From Trueperaceae bacterium (GTDB lineage Bacteria; Deinococcota; Deinococci; Deinococcales; Trueperaceae), in NCBI GenBank assembly GCA_024636105.1, contig JAGXHO010000099.1:1-17318 (forward strand): a stretch of 17,318 bases of DNA, in the 5' to 3' direction. The notes beneath the pieces were generated by a model. It ran no database searches and was not told the origin of the DNA. It worked only from the letters and a program-made list of their open reading frames with translations. Positions 6,544-13,627 of the stretch are shown piece after piece. Within the stretch, counting starts at the first letter, position 1, and each line of letters starts with the position of its first letter. The position numbers and the translations under genes were made by a program.

Positions 6544-7755
6544 GTGCGCTCGCTCGTTGCAGGGGACCTCGGCCGCGATGCCCGCCTCCATCTGGTCACG
6601 CCGCTGGTGATCGGGGTGGCCTACTACGGGCTCTTCGTCGTCGCCTTCAACCTCTACCTCCTGCGGCTCGGGTACGACGCCCGCTTCATCGGCGTGCTCG
6701 GCGCCAGCGGCACCGCGCTGTTCGTCGGCCTGAGCATCCCAGCGGCTGCCTTCGGGCGCCGGTGCGGGGCCCGGCGGGCGCTGTTGCTCGGGATCGGCGC
6801 CTACCTGGTGGGGTTCACCGCGCTCCCGTTCGCCGACCTCGTGCCGATCGACCTGCGCACGCCGTGGTTGGTGGTCAGCTACCTGATCGCCTTCCTCGGC
6901 GGTCCGTTCTACTGGGTGAACGGCAGCCTCTACCTGATGGCGGCGACCGGCCCGTCCGAGCGGGCCCGCGCGTTCGCGCTTCGCACCGCCTGGATCCCGT
7001 TCGCCGGGGTGCTGGGCAGCCTCGCCGGCGGCTTCGTCCCCGGCCTGGTCGCGGCGTGGACCCCCGCCACGCTGGCCGATCCCGCGCCCTACCGGGTGGC
7101 GCTGTTCGCGAGCGGCCTCGCCTACCTGCCCGCGTTCCTGGCGACGCTGGCCAGCCGCGACCTGCGGCCGCCACCACCGCCCCCCGACCGACCGCGCGCC
7201 CGCCTCCCATGGGGATTGCTGGTGGCGATCGCCGCCGTGGAGGCAGCGCGCATGGCGGGCGAGGTGGGCACCTACGGCTTCTTCAACGTCTACCTGGACG
7301 CGTTGGCGGTGCGGCCGTCCGCGATCGGTGCGGTCGTCGCGGCCGGATTCGCGCTGTCGGGGCTCGCGGCGCTGCTCGCGCCCATGTTGACGCGCCGCTG
7401 GGGCGGGCGGCGGATCGTGGCGGCGTCGCTCGTGCTCATGGCGGGCACCATCGCCGCGCTTGCCTTGCCCTCGCCGTCGATCGCCACGCTTGCGTACGTG
7501 GCGACCGTCGCGTTGGCGGCGATCGGCATGGCGGCGCTTTCGGCGTACCGCATGGAGCTGGTGGCGCCGGTCGCCTGGTCGGCGATGGCGGGGGTGGCCG
7601 TCACCGGCCAAGGCCTCGGCGAGTCGATCGTGCTGCTCGTCGGCGGGCTGACGATCACGGCGTACGGGTTCGCGCCGTACTACCTGGCCACCGCGGCGGC
7701 CGTGCTCGCGGGGGCGCTGGTGGTGCTGCTGTGGGTGCGGTCGGATCCTGCCTGA
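6544..7755 (+). CDS. MFS transporter
   Basis: A major facilitator superfamily membrane protein of about 403 residues with 11-12 hydrophobic segments and small basic loops such as GRRCGARRAL after the second or third helix and TRRWGGRRIV in the second half, the usual pseudo-repeat of MFS carriers. A proline-rich basic loop (near 7165-7205) separates the halves. The chosen start is GTG at 6544, because GGGAGG (6533-6538) lies 5 nt before it and the predicted promoter initiates near 6503. In-frame ATGs at 6439 and 6487 would lie upstream of or inside the operator. Divergent from gntR, and shares the operator type of the ABC operon. Substrate and direction are unknown; it could be a second importer or an exporter of an end product. 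Confidence 0.85.
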   Translation: MRSLVAGDLGRDARLHLVTPLVIGVAYYGLFVVAFNLYLLRLGYDARFIGVLGASGTALFVGLSIPAAAFGRRCGARRALLLGIGAYLVGFTALPFADLVPIDLRTPWLVVSYLIAFLGGPFYWVNGSLYLMAATGPSERARAFALRTAWIPFAGVLGSLAGGFVPGLVAAWTPATLADPAPYRVALFASGLAYLPAFLATLASRDLRPPPPPPDRPRARLPWGLLVAIAAVEAARMAGEVGTYGFFNVYLDALAVRPSAIGAVVAAGFALSGLAALLAPMLTRRWGGRRIVAASLVLMAGTIAALALPSPSIATLAYVATVALAAIGMAALSAYRMELVAPVAWSAMAGVAVTGQGLGESIVLLVGGLTITAYGFAPYYLATAAAVLAGALVVLLWVRSDPA

Positions 7756-7769
7756 GCGGCGTCCTCGGC

Positions 7770-7785
7770 GTCCGCCGGCGCGGAC
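7770..7785. terminator. Possible bidirectional terminator hairpin between convergent genes
   Basis: A 6-bp perfect stem (GTCCGC / GCGGAC, 7770-7775 and 7780-7785) with a 4-nt loop lies in the 37-nt gap between the converging MFS and nucleoside hydrolase genes. The following bases on the plus strand (CGTCTTCTC) are only mildly T-rich. Weak evidence. Confidence 0.35.
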
Positions 7786-7792
7786 CGTCTTC

Positions 7793-8884
7793 TCAACTGG
7801 CGCGTGCGGCGGCGTCGAGCTTCGCGAGGAAGTCGACCATGATCGGATCCCGCGCGACCTCGGTCGCCTCGAGCATCTCGGTGCCCGGCGCGCCGTCGGC
7901 GTGCCAGCGCTGGTCGTCGCCAAGGCGCGGGGTCGGTACGAAGCGGGTGGCCACCCAGCTTGGCTGGAGCAGCCAAGCGAAGTTGATCAGGTCCCAGATC
8001 ACCCAGCTGCGCCCGGGGACCTCGCGGATCCCCCGCTGCGGGTAGAGCGGGTTGTGCAGGTAGAGGTGGTGGAGGTAGTCGCCGATCGCGCCCTTGCCCT
8101 TGATCCACGACTCGATCTCCGGAAGCGACAGGCGCAGCTGCGCGCCCAGGTAGTAGCCGGGCAGGTACACGAGCGGGACGCCGCTCTCGAACAGCAGCTG
8201 CGAGGCCGGCAGGTCCTGCTCGAGGTTGAACGAGTAGTTGTACATGCCCGACCAGGTCGGGTACCCCGCGGTCCAGACGACCACCATCCGGTCGGCGATC
8301 CGCGGCTCCATGAGCAGCGCCGACGCGACGTTGGTGGTGGCGCCGATCGCCACGACGTACAGCGGCCGATCGGACGGCGCCATCGCGCGCTCGACGATCA
8401 GCCGTGCAGCGTCGCTCTCGACCGGTTCGTCCTTCGCGGGGAGGTAGCGGGGCGAGCCGCGCACGATGCGGTCGCCGAGGCCGGCGCCCATCAGTCGATC
8501 GACCGTGAGGATCTCCTGGTAGCTCAGCTCCATGCCCTCGGCGGGGCCGACGAACGGCACCTCTGACGGGTGGACCCCGGCGGCCCGCAGGCCCGCGACC
8601 CAACCCGCGAGCGGCGCGAGCTCGTCGGGAAGGGGCGTACCCGCGTCCTGCAGCGCCCGGGTGCGGATCAGGTCCTCGCGGTAGATGCCGAAGCTGTAGG
8701 GCACCGCGGTCACGCCCTCGATGTCGAAGCGGTCGCGCGAGGTGAACGCCCACGCGAGCGCGAACTGGTCGTCGATCTCGTTGGCGGCGTCGGTATCGAT
8801 GAGGACCCGGAGGCGCCCTTGCGGTGGCGCGAGGCGCCGTCGGCGCTCGGCCGGGTCGATGGTCGGGAAGGTGGGAAGAGCCAT
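7793..8884 (-). CDS. Inosine-uridine preferring nucleoside hydrolase family protein
   Basis: A 363-residue member of the IUNH fold, whose enzymes cleave N-ribosidic bonds with a Ca-bound water. Motifs seen: DTD at 30-32 and DD at 38-39 (a variant DTDxxNExDD rather than the textbook DTDPGxDD, with two extra residues between), TTNVASAL at 183-190, SFNLEQD at 218-224 and a C-terminal WDLINFAW with D298 in the place of the last calcium ligand. The ATG at 8884 has GGAGG 4 nt upstream. It is the fourth gene of operon B, 16 nt after the SDR gene. The variant motif marks a divergent subgroup, so the substrate may be a nucleoside-like glycoside rather than inosine or uridine. Together with the ADP-ribosylglycohydrolase it suggests that the pathway's substrate has an N-glycosidic bond. 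Confidence 0.9.
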   Translation of the reverse strand: MALPTFPTIDPAERRRRLAPPQGRLRVLIDTDAANEIDDQFALAWAFTSRDRFDIEGVTAVPYSFGIYREDLIRTRALQDAGTPLPDELAPLAGWVAGLRAAGVHPSEVPFVGPAEGMELSYQEILTVDRLMGAGLGDRIVRGSPRYLPAKDEPVESDAARLIVERAMAPSDRPLYVVAIGATTNVASALLMEPRIADRMVVVWTAGYPTWSGMYNYSFNLEQDLPASQLLFESGVPLVYLPGYYLGAQLRLSLPEIESWIKGKGAIGDYLHHLYLHNPLYPQRGIREVPGRSWVIWDLINFAWLLQPSWVATRFVPTPRLGDDQRWHADGAPGTEMLEATEVARDPIMVDFLAKLDAAARAS

Positions 8885-8900
8885 GGTGCCTCCTGGTGGG

Positions 8901-9671
8901 TCAGATGCGCAGGTACCCGCCGTCGATCGTCAGCGAGGTCCCGGTGAGGTACGAAGCGCGGTCGCTGGCCAGGAAGACGATCGCCTCGGCGACCTCGTCG
9001 ACCCGACCCCAACGACGCAGCGGGATCTGGTCGAGGTAGCGCTCGCCGGCCTCGGTGCCGATGAGCGGATCGTCGACCACGTTCATGTGGGTGTCGATGA
9101 TGCCGGGGCAGACGGACACCACGCGGATGCCGCTGGGCCCGAGTTCGTCGGCCAGCGACGACGTCAGCAGCCGCACCGCCCCCTTCGAGGCGTTGTAGAG
9201 CGCGTAGCCGCCGGTGCCGCGCAGGCCGGCGATGCTCGCGAGCATCACGATCGCGCCGCGACGGCGCGGCACCATCCGGCGGGCGGCCGCCTGGGCGGCG
9301 AACAGGACGCCTTTGACGTTCACGTCCATCACCAAGTCGTAATCGGCCTCGCTGATCTCGAGCAGCGGGCGCTTCTTGAGCACTCCGGCGTTCGCCACCA
9401 GCACGTCGATACCTCCGAACGGCTCGGCCGCTTCCACGGCAGCCTCGAGGTCGGTCGGGTCGCGCACGTCGCAGCGGACGAAGACCGCCCCGTGGCCGTG
9501 GCGCTCGGCGGCCTCGACGTGGGTGGGGCGCCCGCCCTCGCGCGGATCCTCGCGCAGGTCGGCCACGACGACGTTCGCCCCCTCGCGGGCGCAGGCGAGC
9601 GCGATGGCGCGACCGTTGCCCGACGCGCCGCCGGTGACCAGCACCGTGCGCCCTGCGAGCTCACCGGCCAC
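8901..9671 (-). CDS. SDR family NAD(P)-dependent oxidoreductase
   Basis: A 256-residue classical short-chain dehydrogenase. The cofactor motif TGGASGNG is at 13-20, D38 ends the second strand (favours NAD over NADP), NAG is at 94-96, and the catalytic set is S146, Y159 and K163 in YNASK. A C-terminal DGGY is typical. The GTG at 9671 is preferred because GGGGAGG lies 7 nt upstream; a GTG at 9677 overlaps the aldolase stop (GTGA, 9674-9677) but has the SD only 1 nt away. It is co-transcribed between aldolase and nucleoside hydrolase genes. Probable role: oxidation or reduction of a polyol, ketose or aldehyde intermediate. The specific substrate cannot be read from sequence. Confidence 0.92.
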   Translation of the reverse strand: MAGELAGRTVLVTGGASGNGRAIALACAREGANVVVADLREDPREGGRPTHVEAAERHGHGAVFVRCDVRDPTDLEAAVEAAEPFGGIDVLVANAGVLKKRPLLEISEADYDLVMDVNVKGVLFAAQAAARRMVPRRRGAIVMLASIAGLRGTGGYALYNASKGAVRLLTSSLADELGPSGIRVVSVCPGIIDTHMNVVDDPLIGTEAGERYLDQIPLRRWGRVDEVAEAIVFLASDRASYLTGTSLTIDGGYLRI

Positions 9672-9673
9672 GC

Positions 9674-10492
9674 TCACGCCTCCCCGCCCAAGCGCGCCCA
9701 GGCGGCCTCGGCCGAGGCACCGTCGTGCACCAACGCGCGCAGCGCGCCCACCATCGCCACCGGATCGGGCGCCGCCCAGACGTTGCGGCCGAGCGCGACC
9801 CCGCGGACGCCGGCGTCGAGCACGGTGCGGATGCGCGCGAAGAGGCCGCGCGGGTCGGCGACGGGTCCGCCCATGACCACGATGGGCACCGGCAACGCGG
9901 CCGCTACGTCGGCGAGCGGGGCCACGACGTCGGGCAGCGCCACCTTGATCAGGTCGGCGCCCAATTCGAAGGCCATGCGTGCGGCGTGGGCGACGAGCGC
10001 GCCGTCGTGCTCGCGCGCCGGCGCCAGATCGCCGCCCCACAGGACCGCTTCGACCATCACCGGCAACCCGAGCGAGTGCGCCTCGTCGAGCAGCCCCGCG
10101 GTCGCTCGCAGCGCGGCCAGTTGCGCGTCGGCGTCGCGGCGGCCGTGCACCCAGAGGCACTTGAGGCCGCTCGCGCCGAGCCCCTGCGCGTGCGCCGCCG
10201 AGTAGAGAAGCGCGTGCTGCTCGAGCGCGCCGGGCTCGCCCGGGGTGGTCGTGGTGCCGTAATAGTCGACCGTCAACAAGACCGGCAGCCCGGGCGCGAC
10301 GCGGCGCGCCAGCCGTGCGCTGCCGGGGGCGGCGATGACGGCGTCGGCACCGGCTGCGGCGAGGTCGGCCAGCAGGCTCGCCGGGCGTCGCAGTCCCGCG
10401 ACGTGACCGGCCGTGAGCGCGTGGTCGAGCGCCACGATGACGCTGCGCCCGTCGGCGGCCAAGAGCGGGGACGGATCTGGGTCGACGGTCAT
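9674..10492 (-). CDS. Class I aldolase of the DeoC/FbaB/LacD family
   Basis: A 272-residue (beta/alpha)8 Schiff-base aldolase. ALDHA at 21-25 gives the active-site aspartate D23. LIKVALPD at 181-188 gives the likely Schiff-base lysine K183. GGP at 208-210 and GRN at 235-237 are the phosphate-binding glycine loops of the archaeal-type fructose-bisphosphate aldolase/LsrF group. The C-terminal part (AGVRGVALGRNVW, then a VHDGAS helix) is characteristic. The ATG at 10492 overlaps the upstream isomerase stop (ATGA, 10489-10492), implying coupled translation. Probable role: cleaves the ketose made by the isomerase-like enzyme into two short carbonyl compounds. The conserved phosphate loops suggest a phosphorylated substrate, yet no kinase lies in the window. 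Confidence 0.88.
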   Translation of the reverse strand: MTVDPDPSPLLAADGRSVIVALDHALTAGHVAGLRRPASLLADLAAAGADAVIAAPGSARLARRVAPGLPVLLTVDYYGTTTTPGEPGALEQHALLYSAAHAQGLGASGLKCLWVHGRRDADAQLAALRATAGLLDEAHSLGLPVMVEAVLWGGDLAPAREHDGALVAHAARMAFELGADLIKVALPDVVAPLADVAAALPVPIVVMGGPVADPRGLFARIRTVLDAGVRGVALGRNVWAAPDPVAMVGALRALVHDGASAEAAWARLGGEA

Positions 10493-12030
10493 GGCGCGTC
10501 CTCCAGGGGCAGGGGTTCCGGGCGGTAGCGGCGGGGCCGGACGAGGTCGGCCCCCGCCCAGACGGCGGCGGCGCGCAGCGACGCCGCGTGGTGGCCGGCG
10601 ACCACGGCGAGGTGGTGCTCGACGCCTCCTTGAAGGAGCGTCTGGACGACGTCGCCCACCGACAGGGGACCGTCGGCGCCGCGGAAGCGACCGAGCCAGC
10701 CGCGGCTGCCGTCGAACCCGGCGTGCGGCGACTCGACGACGTCGGCGTCGACCGCGAACCAGGCGGTGCCATCGCGCCCCACGCGCAGGACCGTCACGGC
10801 GCCGAGGCGGAAGCGCAGGTCGGCGACCGCGCCCATGCGCGGGCCGCCGCCACGCGAGAGCGTGGTGTGCTCGGTCCAGCGCACGCCGTCCGCGTCGGCG
10901 AGGTCGAGCGGGCCGCCGCCGCAGTGCCAGGTGAGCAGCGCGTCGCGGTCCACGTCGACGTCGTTGACGTCGAGCAGCGTCGCGCCGGGCGGGCGCGCGA
11001 CGCCGGCTGCAGGCGGGCCCCCGGGCGGGGGCCAGGCAGCAGCCCGCGCGGCCAGCATCGAGAGCGCGCCACCGACGTCGCCCTCGGCCGCCACCGGGAC
11101 GCCGTGCGCCTCGTCGAGCCAACTGAACGCGAGGCCGGGATGCAGCCCCATGCGCGCCTGGAACTCGGGCCAATCGCGGACGGCGAGCGCGTCGTAGCCG
11201 CCGGCGCGCGCCAGGTCGGCGAGCGCGAGGTACACGGCGACGTTGGCGCGCAGATCGGCGTCCGAAAGCTCGACGCGCCCGCGGGCGGCTGCGGTCACTT
11301 CCGCCAGCGCCCGCGCCATGCGCGCTGGGTCGGCGGTGGCCGGCGCGGTTCCGTCGCGCCAGGCGAGCGCGGCGTCGATCAGGCGGTCGAGGTCCTCGTC
11401 GACGATGCGCGCGCCGGTGGACCGAGCGACGGCGTCCGCGTTGGCCGCGACGTTCAGGAACGTCGGGGCGACGCCGCCGACGAGGGCGATGCGGGCCCGA
11501 GCGAGGCGGCGCGTGATGCGCACCGCGTCCAGCACCAGCGCGATCCGCTCTTCGAACCAGGGGTGGCCGGCGTCGCCGAAGCACCAACCGTAGGGGCCGG
11601 CGCGGTCGGCCAGCGCCGTACGCAGCACGCCGGCGTGCAGGTGCATGGCGACGAAGCCGTTGAGCGGGATCGGTCCGTGGCGCCGTGGTTCGTCGGGCGC
11701 CCAGAGGCACAGTCGCAGACCGGCCTCGACGAACGGGACGACGACGTCGCCCATGGTGAAGGCGGCGGACTGGAGCACCACGAGGTCGACGCCCTGGGCG
11801 GCGAGGTCCGCGGCGGCGCGCTCGGCGTCGGCGCGGTCGACCATCGGCGCCTCGAGCGCGATCAACCGTCCGCCGCGGGCGGCAACGCGGTCCTCGAGCG
11901 CCCGTCGAGAGCGTTCGACCACGGCGTGGTCGGCGGCTTCGTAGCTCGGAAGACCGCCTGGGGCGTAGGCGACGAGGAAGGCGTCGGGGCGGTCCGTTGC
12001 GTCGATGGTCGGGCGCTCGCGGTCCGGCAT
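10489..12030 (-). CDS. L-fucose/L-arabinose isomerase-like family protein
   Basis: A 513-residue protein with the layout of the fucose isomerase superfamily: two Rossmann-like domains (about 15-170 and 175-350) and a beta-rich C-terminal domain. Likely Mn-binding and catalytic residues are E316 and D318 in the VAAEGDVGGAL segment, H369 in WHCGG, and EHH at 471-473. ATG at 12030 is preceded by a G-rich GGGGGGAG stretch. First gene of operon B, reading away from operator 3. Known: family members interconvert aldoses and ketoses, but many clade members have unknown sugar specificity, and some are sulfosugar or branched-sugar isomerases. The 4-nt overlap with an aldolase gene supports an isomerise-then-cleave sequence. 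Confidence 0.85.
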   Translation of the reverse strand: MPDRERPTIDATDRPDAFLVAYAPGGLPSYEAADHAVVERSRRALEDRVAARGGRLIALEAPMVDRADAERAAADLAAQGVDLVVLQSAAFTMGDVVVPFVEAGLRLCLWAPDEPRRHGPIPLNGFVAMHLHAGVLRTALADRAGPYGWCFGDAGHPWFEERIALVLDAVRITRRLARARIALVGGVAPTFLNVAANADAVARSTGARIVDEDLDRLIDAALAWRDGTAPATADPARMARALAEVTAAARGRVELSDADLRANVAVYLALADLARAGGYDALAVRDWPEFQARMGLHPGLAFSWLDEAHGVPVAAEGDVGGALSMLAARAAAWPPPGGPPAAGVARPPGATLLDVNDVDVDRDALLTWHCGGGPLDLADADGVRWTEHTTLSRGGGPRMGAVADLRFRLGAVTVLRVGRDGTAWFAVDADVVESPHAGFDGSRGWLGRFRGADGPLSVGDVVQTLLQGGVEHHLAVVAGHHAASLRAAAVWAGADLVRPRRYRPEPLPLEDAP

Positions 12031-12114
12031 GGCTCCCCCCGGGTCGGCGCCCGCATGGGGCGCGCACTGCCTGGGCGCGCCTCGGCGCGCCGATCGGTCG
12101 GTCGATGGGGGGAG

Positions 12115-12142
12115 GCTATAACGTCATGACATTTGCGCGCAA
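12115..12142 (-). promoter_or_regulatory. Predicted promoter of operon B (isomerase-aldolase-SDR-hydrolase)
   Basis: On the minus strand, TTGCGC (12137-12142) and TATAGC (12115-12120) are 16 nt apart, with operator 3 in the spacer. The layout resembles the ABC operon promoter. The -35 is weak. Leader length to the ATG at 12030 would be about 75-80 nt. Confidence 0.45.
12120..12133. promoter_or_regulatory. Operator 3: AACGTCATGACATT
   Basis: Matches operator 1 at 13 of 14 positions. It lies in the divergent region between operon B (minus) and the larA-like operon C (plus), overlapping predicted core promoter elements of both, so one bound dimer could control both directions. Confidence 0.7.
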
Positions 12143-12154
12143 GCGCGCTAGCAT
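12126..12154 (+). promoter_or_regulatory. Predicted promoter of the LarA-family/dehydrogenase operon
   Basis: ATGACA (12126-12131, 5 of 6 to TTGACA) lies inside operator 3 and is followed, after 17 nt, by TAGCAT (12149-12154, 4 of 6). Transcription would start near 12161 and give a leader of about 47 nt containing GGGAGG. An alternative -10, TATAAC at 12117-12122, has no good -35. Confidence 0.45.
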
Positions 12155-12207
12155 CGCGTCTACGCGGTCGAACCGCTCAAGCGTCCGCGTGCCTTGGGAG
12201 GCATCGC

Positions 12208-13626
12208 ATGCGCATCCACCTCGAGTATGGCGACGGCACGCTGCCGATCGACGTCCCCGACGGGACGCCCGTCGTCCGAGCCGGCGAGCTCTACCGCGAG
12301 CCGGCGGCGCTGGAGGACCTGGTCGCCGCCACCCGCCACGCGATCCAGAACCCCCTGGGAAGCAAGCCGATCCACGAGCGCGTGTCCGCGTCGTCGCGCG
12401 TGGTCATCGGGTTCCCCGATCGCGTCAAGGGGGGCGCGCACGCGACCGCGCACCGCAAGGTGGCCATCCCGATCCTGCTCGACGAGCTCGCGCGCGCCGG
12501 CGTCCGCGACGAGCGCGTCACCCTGGTCTGCGGCATCGGCCTCCACCGCAAGAACACGGTCGAGGAGTTCGCCGCGTACCTCGGGGCCGACGTCGTGCGT
12601 CGCTTCGGACCCGACCGACTCGTCAACCACGACGCCGAGGACCCCGCCGGCATCGTCACCGTCGGCGCGACCGAGCTCGGCGACCACGCCGACTTCAACC
12701 GCCTCGCCTTCGAGGCCGACCTCACCATCATGCTCGGGCACACCATGGGCAACCCGTACGGCGGCTACTCCGGCGGCTACAAGATGCCCACCACCGGCTT
12801 CACCACGTGGCGATCGATCCGCTGCCACCACACCCCCGCGACGCTGCAGCGCGCCGACTTCGTGCCGGTGTCGACGCAGTCGACGTTCCGCGACCAGATC
12901 CGCACCATCGGTCAGGCGCTCGAGCGCGAGCGCAACGACGCGTTCTTCAGCGTCGACGCCGTGCTCAACGGCCGTTCGGAGCAACTGAAGGTGGTCGCCG
13001 GAGCGCCGCTCGAGGTCGAGCGCGCCACCTGGCCCGCCGCGGGCGAGCGCACCGACGTCGTGGTCCCGGGGGCCCCCGCCAACGTCCTCGTGCTCGGCAT
13101 CCCGCGCGCCTTCCACTACGGTCCGGGGATGGGGTCCAACCCGGTCTTGATGCTCCAGGCGATCGGGGCCTGGGTGACGCGGGCGGCCGGCGCGCTGGCC
13201 GAGGACTTCGTCGTCGTTGCGGCTTCGGTGTGCGACGGCTGGTTCAACGACGCGTGGTTTCCCGCCTACCGCGGCATCTACGAGAAGCTCCAGGAACTGA
13301 CGGGCGCCGACGAGCTCGTCGCCCACGAGGAGGCGTTCGCTACCGACCCGGAGTGGGTGTTCCGGTACCGCCACGCGTTCGCCTACCACCCGTTCCACGG
13401 TTTCTCCATGGCCTACATGGGGGGCATCGCCACCGAGCGTGCCCAGGCCGTCTACGTGGTCGGCGCCGGGGCCCCCGGCTTCGCGCGCGGGATGGGGTGC
13501 ACGCCCGTGCGGACCTTCGACGACGCGGTGGCGCGGGCCGAGCGGTTGCTCGGCGCGCCGGCGCGGATGCTGGTCGTCCCCGAGGTGTCGAAGCCGGCGG
13601 TGCACCTGCGCAGCGCGGAGAGCTGA
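12208..13626 (+). CDS. LarA-superfamily nickel-pincer hydroxyacid racemase/epimerase
   Basis: A 472-residue LarA-like protein (lactate racemase family, formerly DUF2088). Seen: GLHRKNTVEE at 111-120 (first catalytic histidine region, H113), NHDAED at 140-145, GGYSGGYKMP at 185-194 with K192 in the place of the lysine that carries the nickel-pincer cofactor, and H207/H208 where the Ni-ligand histidine is expected, 15-16 residues later. The position four before the first glycine of the GYSGG segment, usually histidine (PHxxAGYSGG), reads Asn182. Known: these enzymes racemise or epimerise 2-hydroxyacids and need LarB, LarC and LarE for the cofactor; none is in the window. The ATG at 12208 has GGGAGG 6 nt upstream. 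Gene order with a hydroxyacid dehydrogenase supports a hydroxyacid substrate; lactate itself is unproven. Confidence 0.88.
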   Translation: MRIHLEYGDGTLPIDVPDGTPVVRAGELYREPAALEDLVAATRHAIQNPLGSKPIHERVSASSRVVIGFPDRVKGGAHATAHRKVAIPILLDELARAGVRDERVTLVCGIGLHRKNTVEEFAAYLGADVVRRFGPDRLVNHDAEDPAGIVTVGATELGDHADFNRLAFEADLTIMLGHTMGNPYGGYSGGYKMPTTGFTTWRSIRCHHTPATLQRADFVPVSTQSTFRDQIRTIGQALERERNDAFFSVDAVLNGRSEQLKVVAGAPLEVERATWPAAGERTDVVVPGAPANVLVLGIPRAFHYGPGMGSNPVLMLQAIGAWVTRAAGALAEDFVVVAASVCDGWFNDAWFPAYRGIYEKLQELTGADELVAHEEAFATDPEWVFRYRHAFAYHPFHGFSMAYMGGIATERAQAVYVVGAGAPGFARGMGCTPVRTFDDAVARAERLLGAPARMLVVPEVSKPAVHLRSAES

Positions 13627-13627
13627 G

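Noticed and set aside
6439..6544. N-terminal extension of the MFS protein from ATG 6439 or 6487
   Set aside because: The extension overlaps the operator and predicted promoter and lacks a ribosome site; GTG 6544 has a strong one.
10489..12030. Assignment to sulfoquinovose or a specific fucose/arabinose pathway
   Set aside because: The family signature is visible but specificity residues cannot be judged by eye, and no other sulfosugar genes are present.
10588..12129. 513-codon plus-strand frame opposite the isomerase-like gene
   Set aside because: Low-complexity translation, and the opposite strand encodes a recognisable isomerase-family protein with overlapping operon neighbours.
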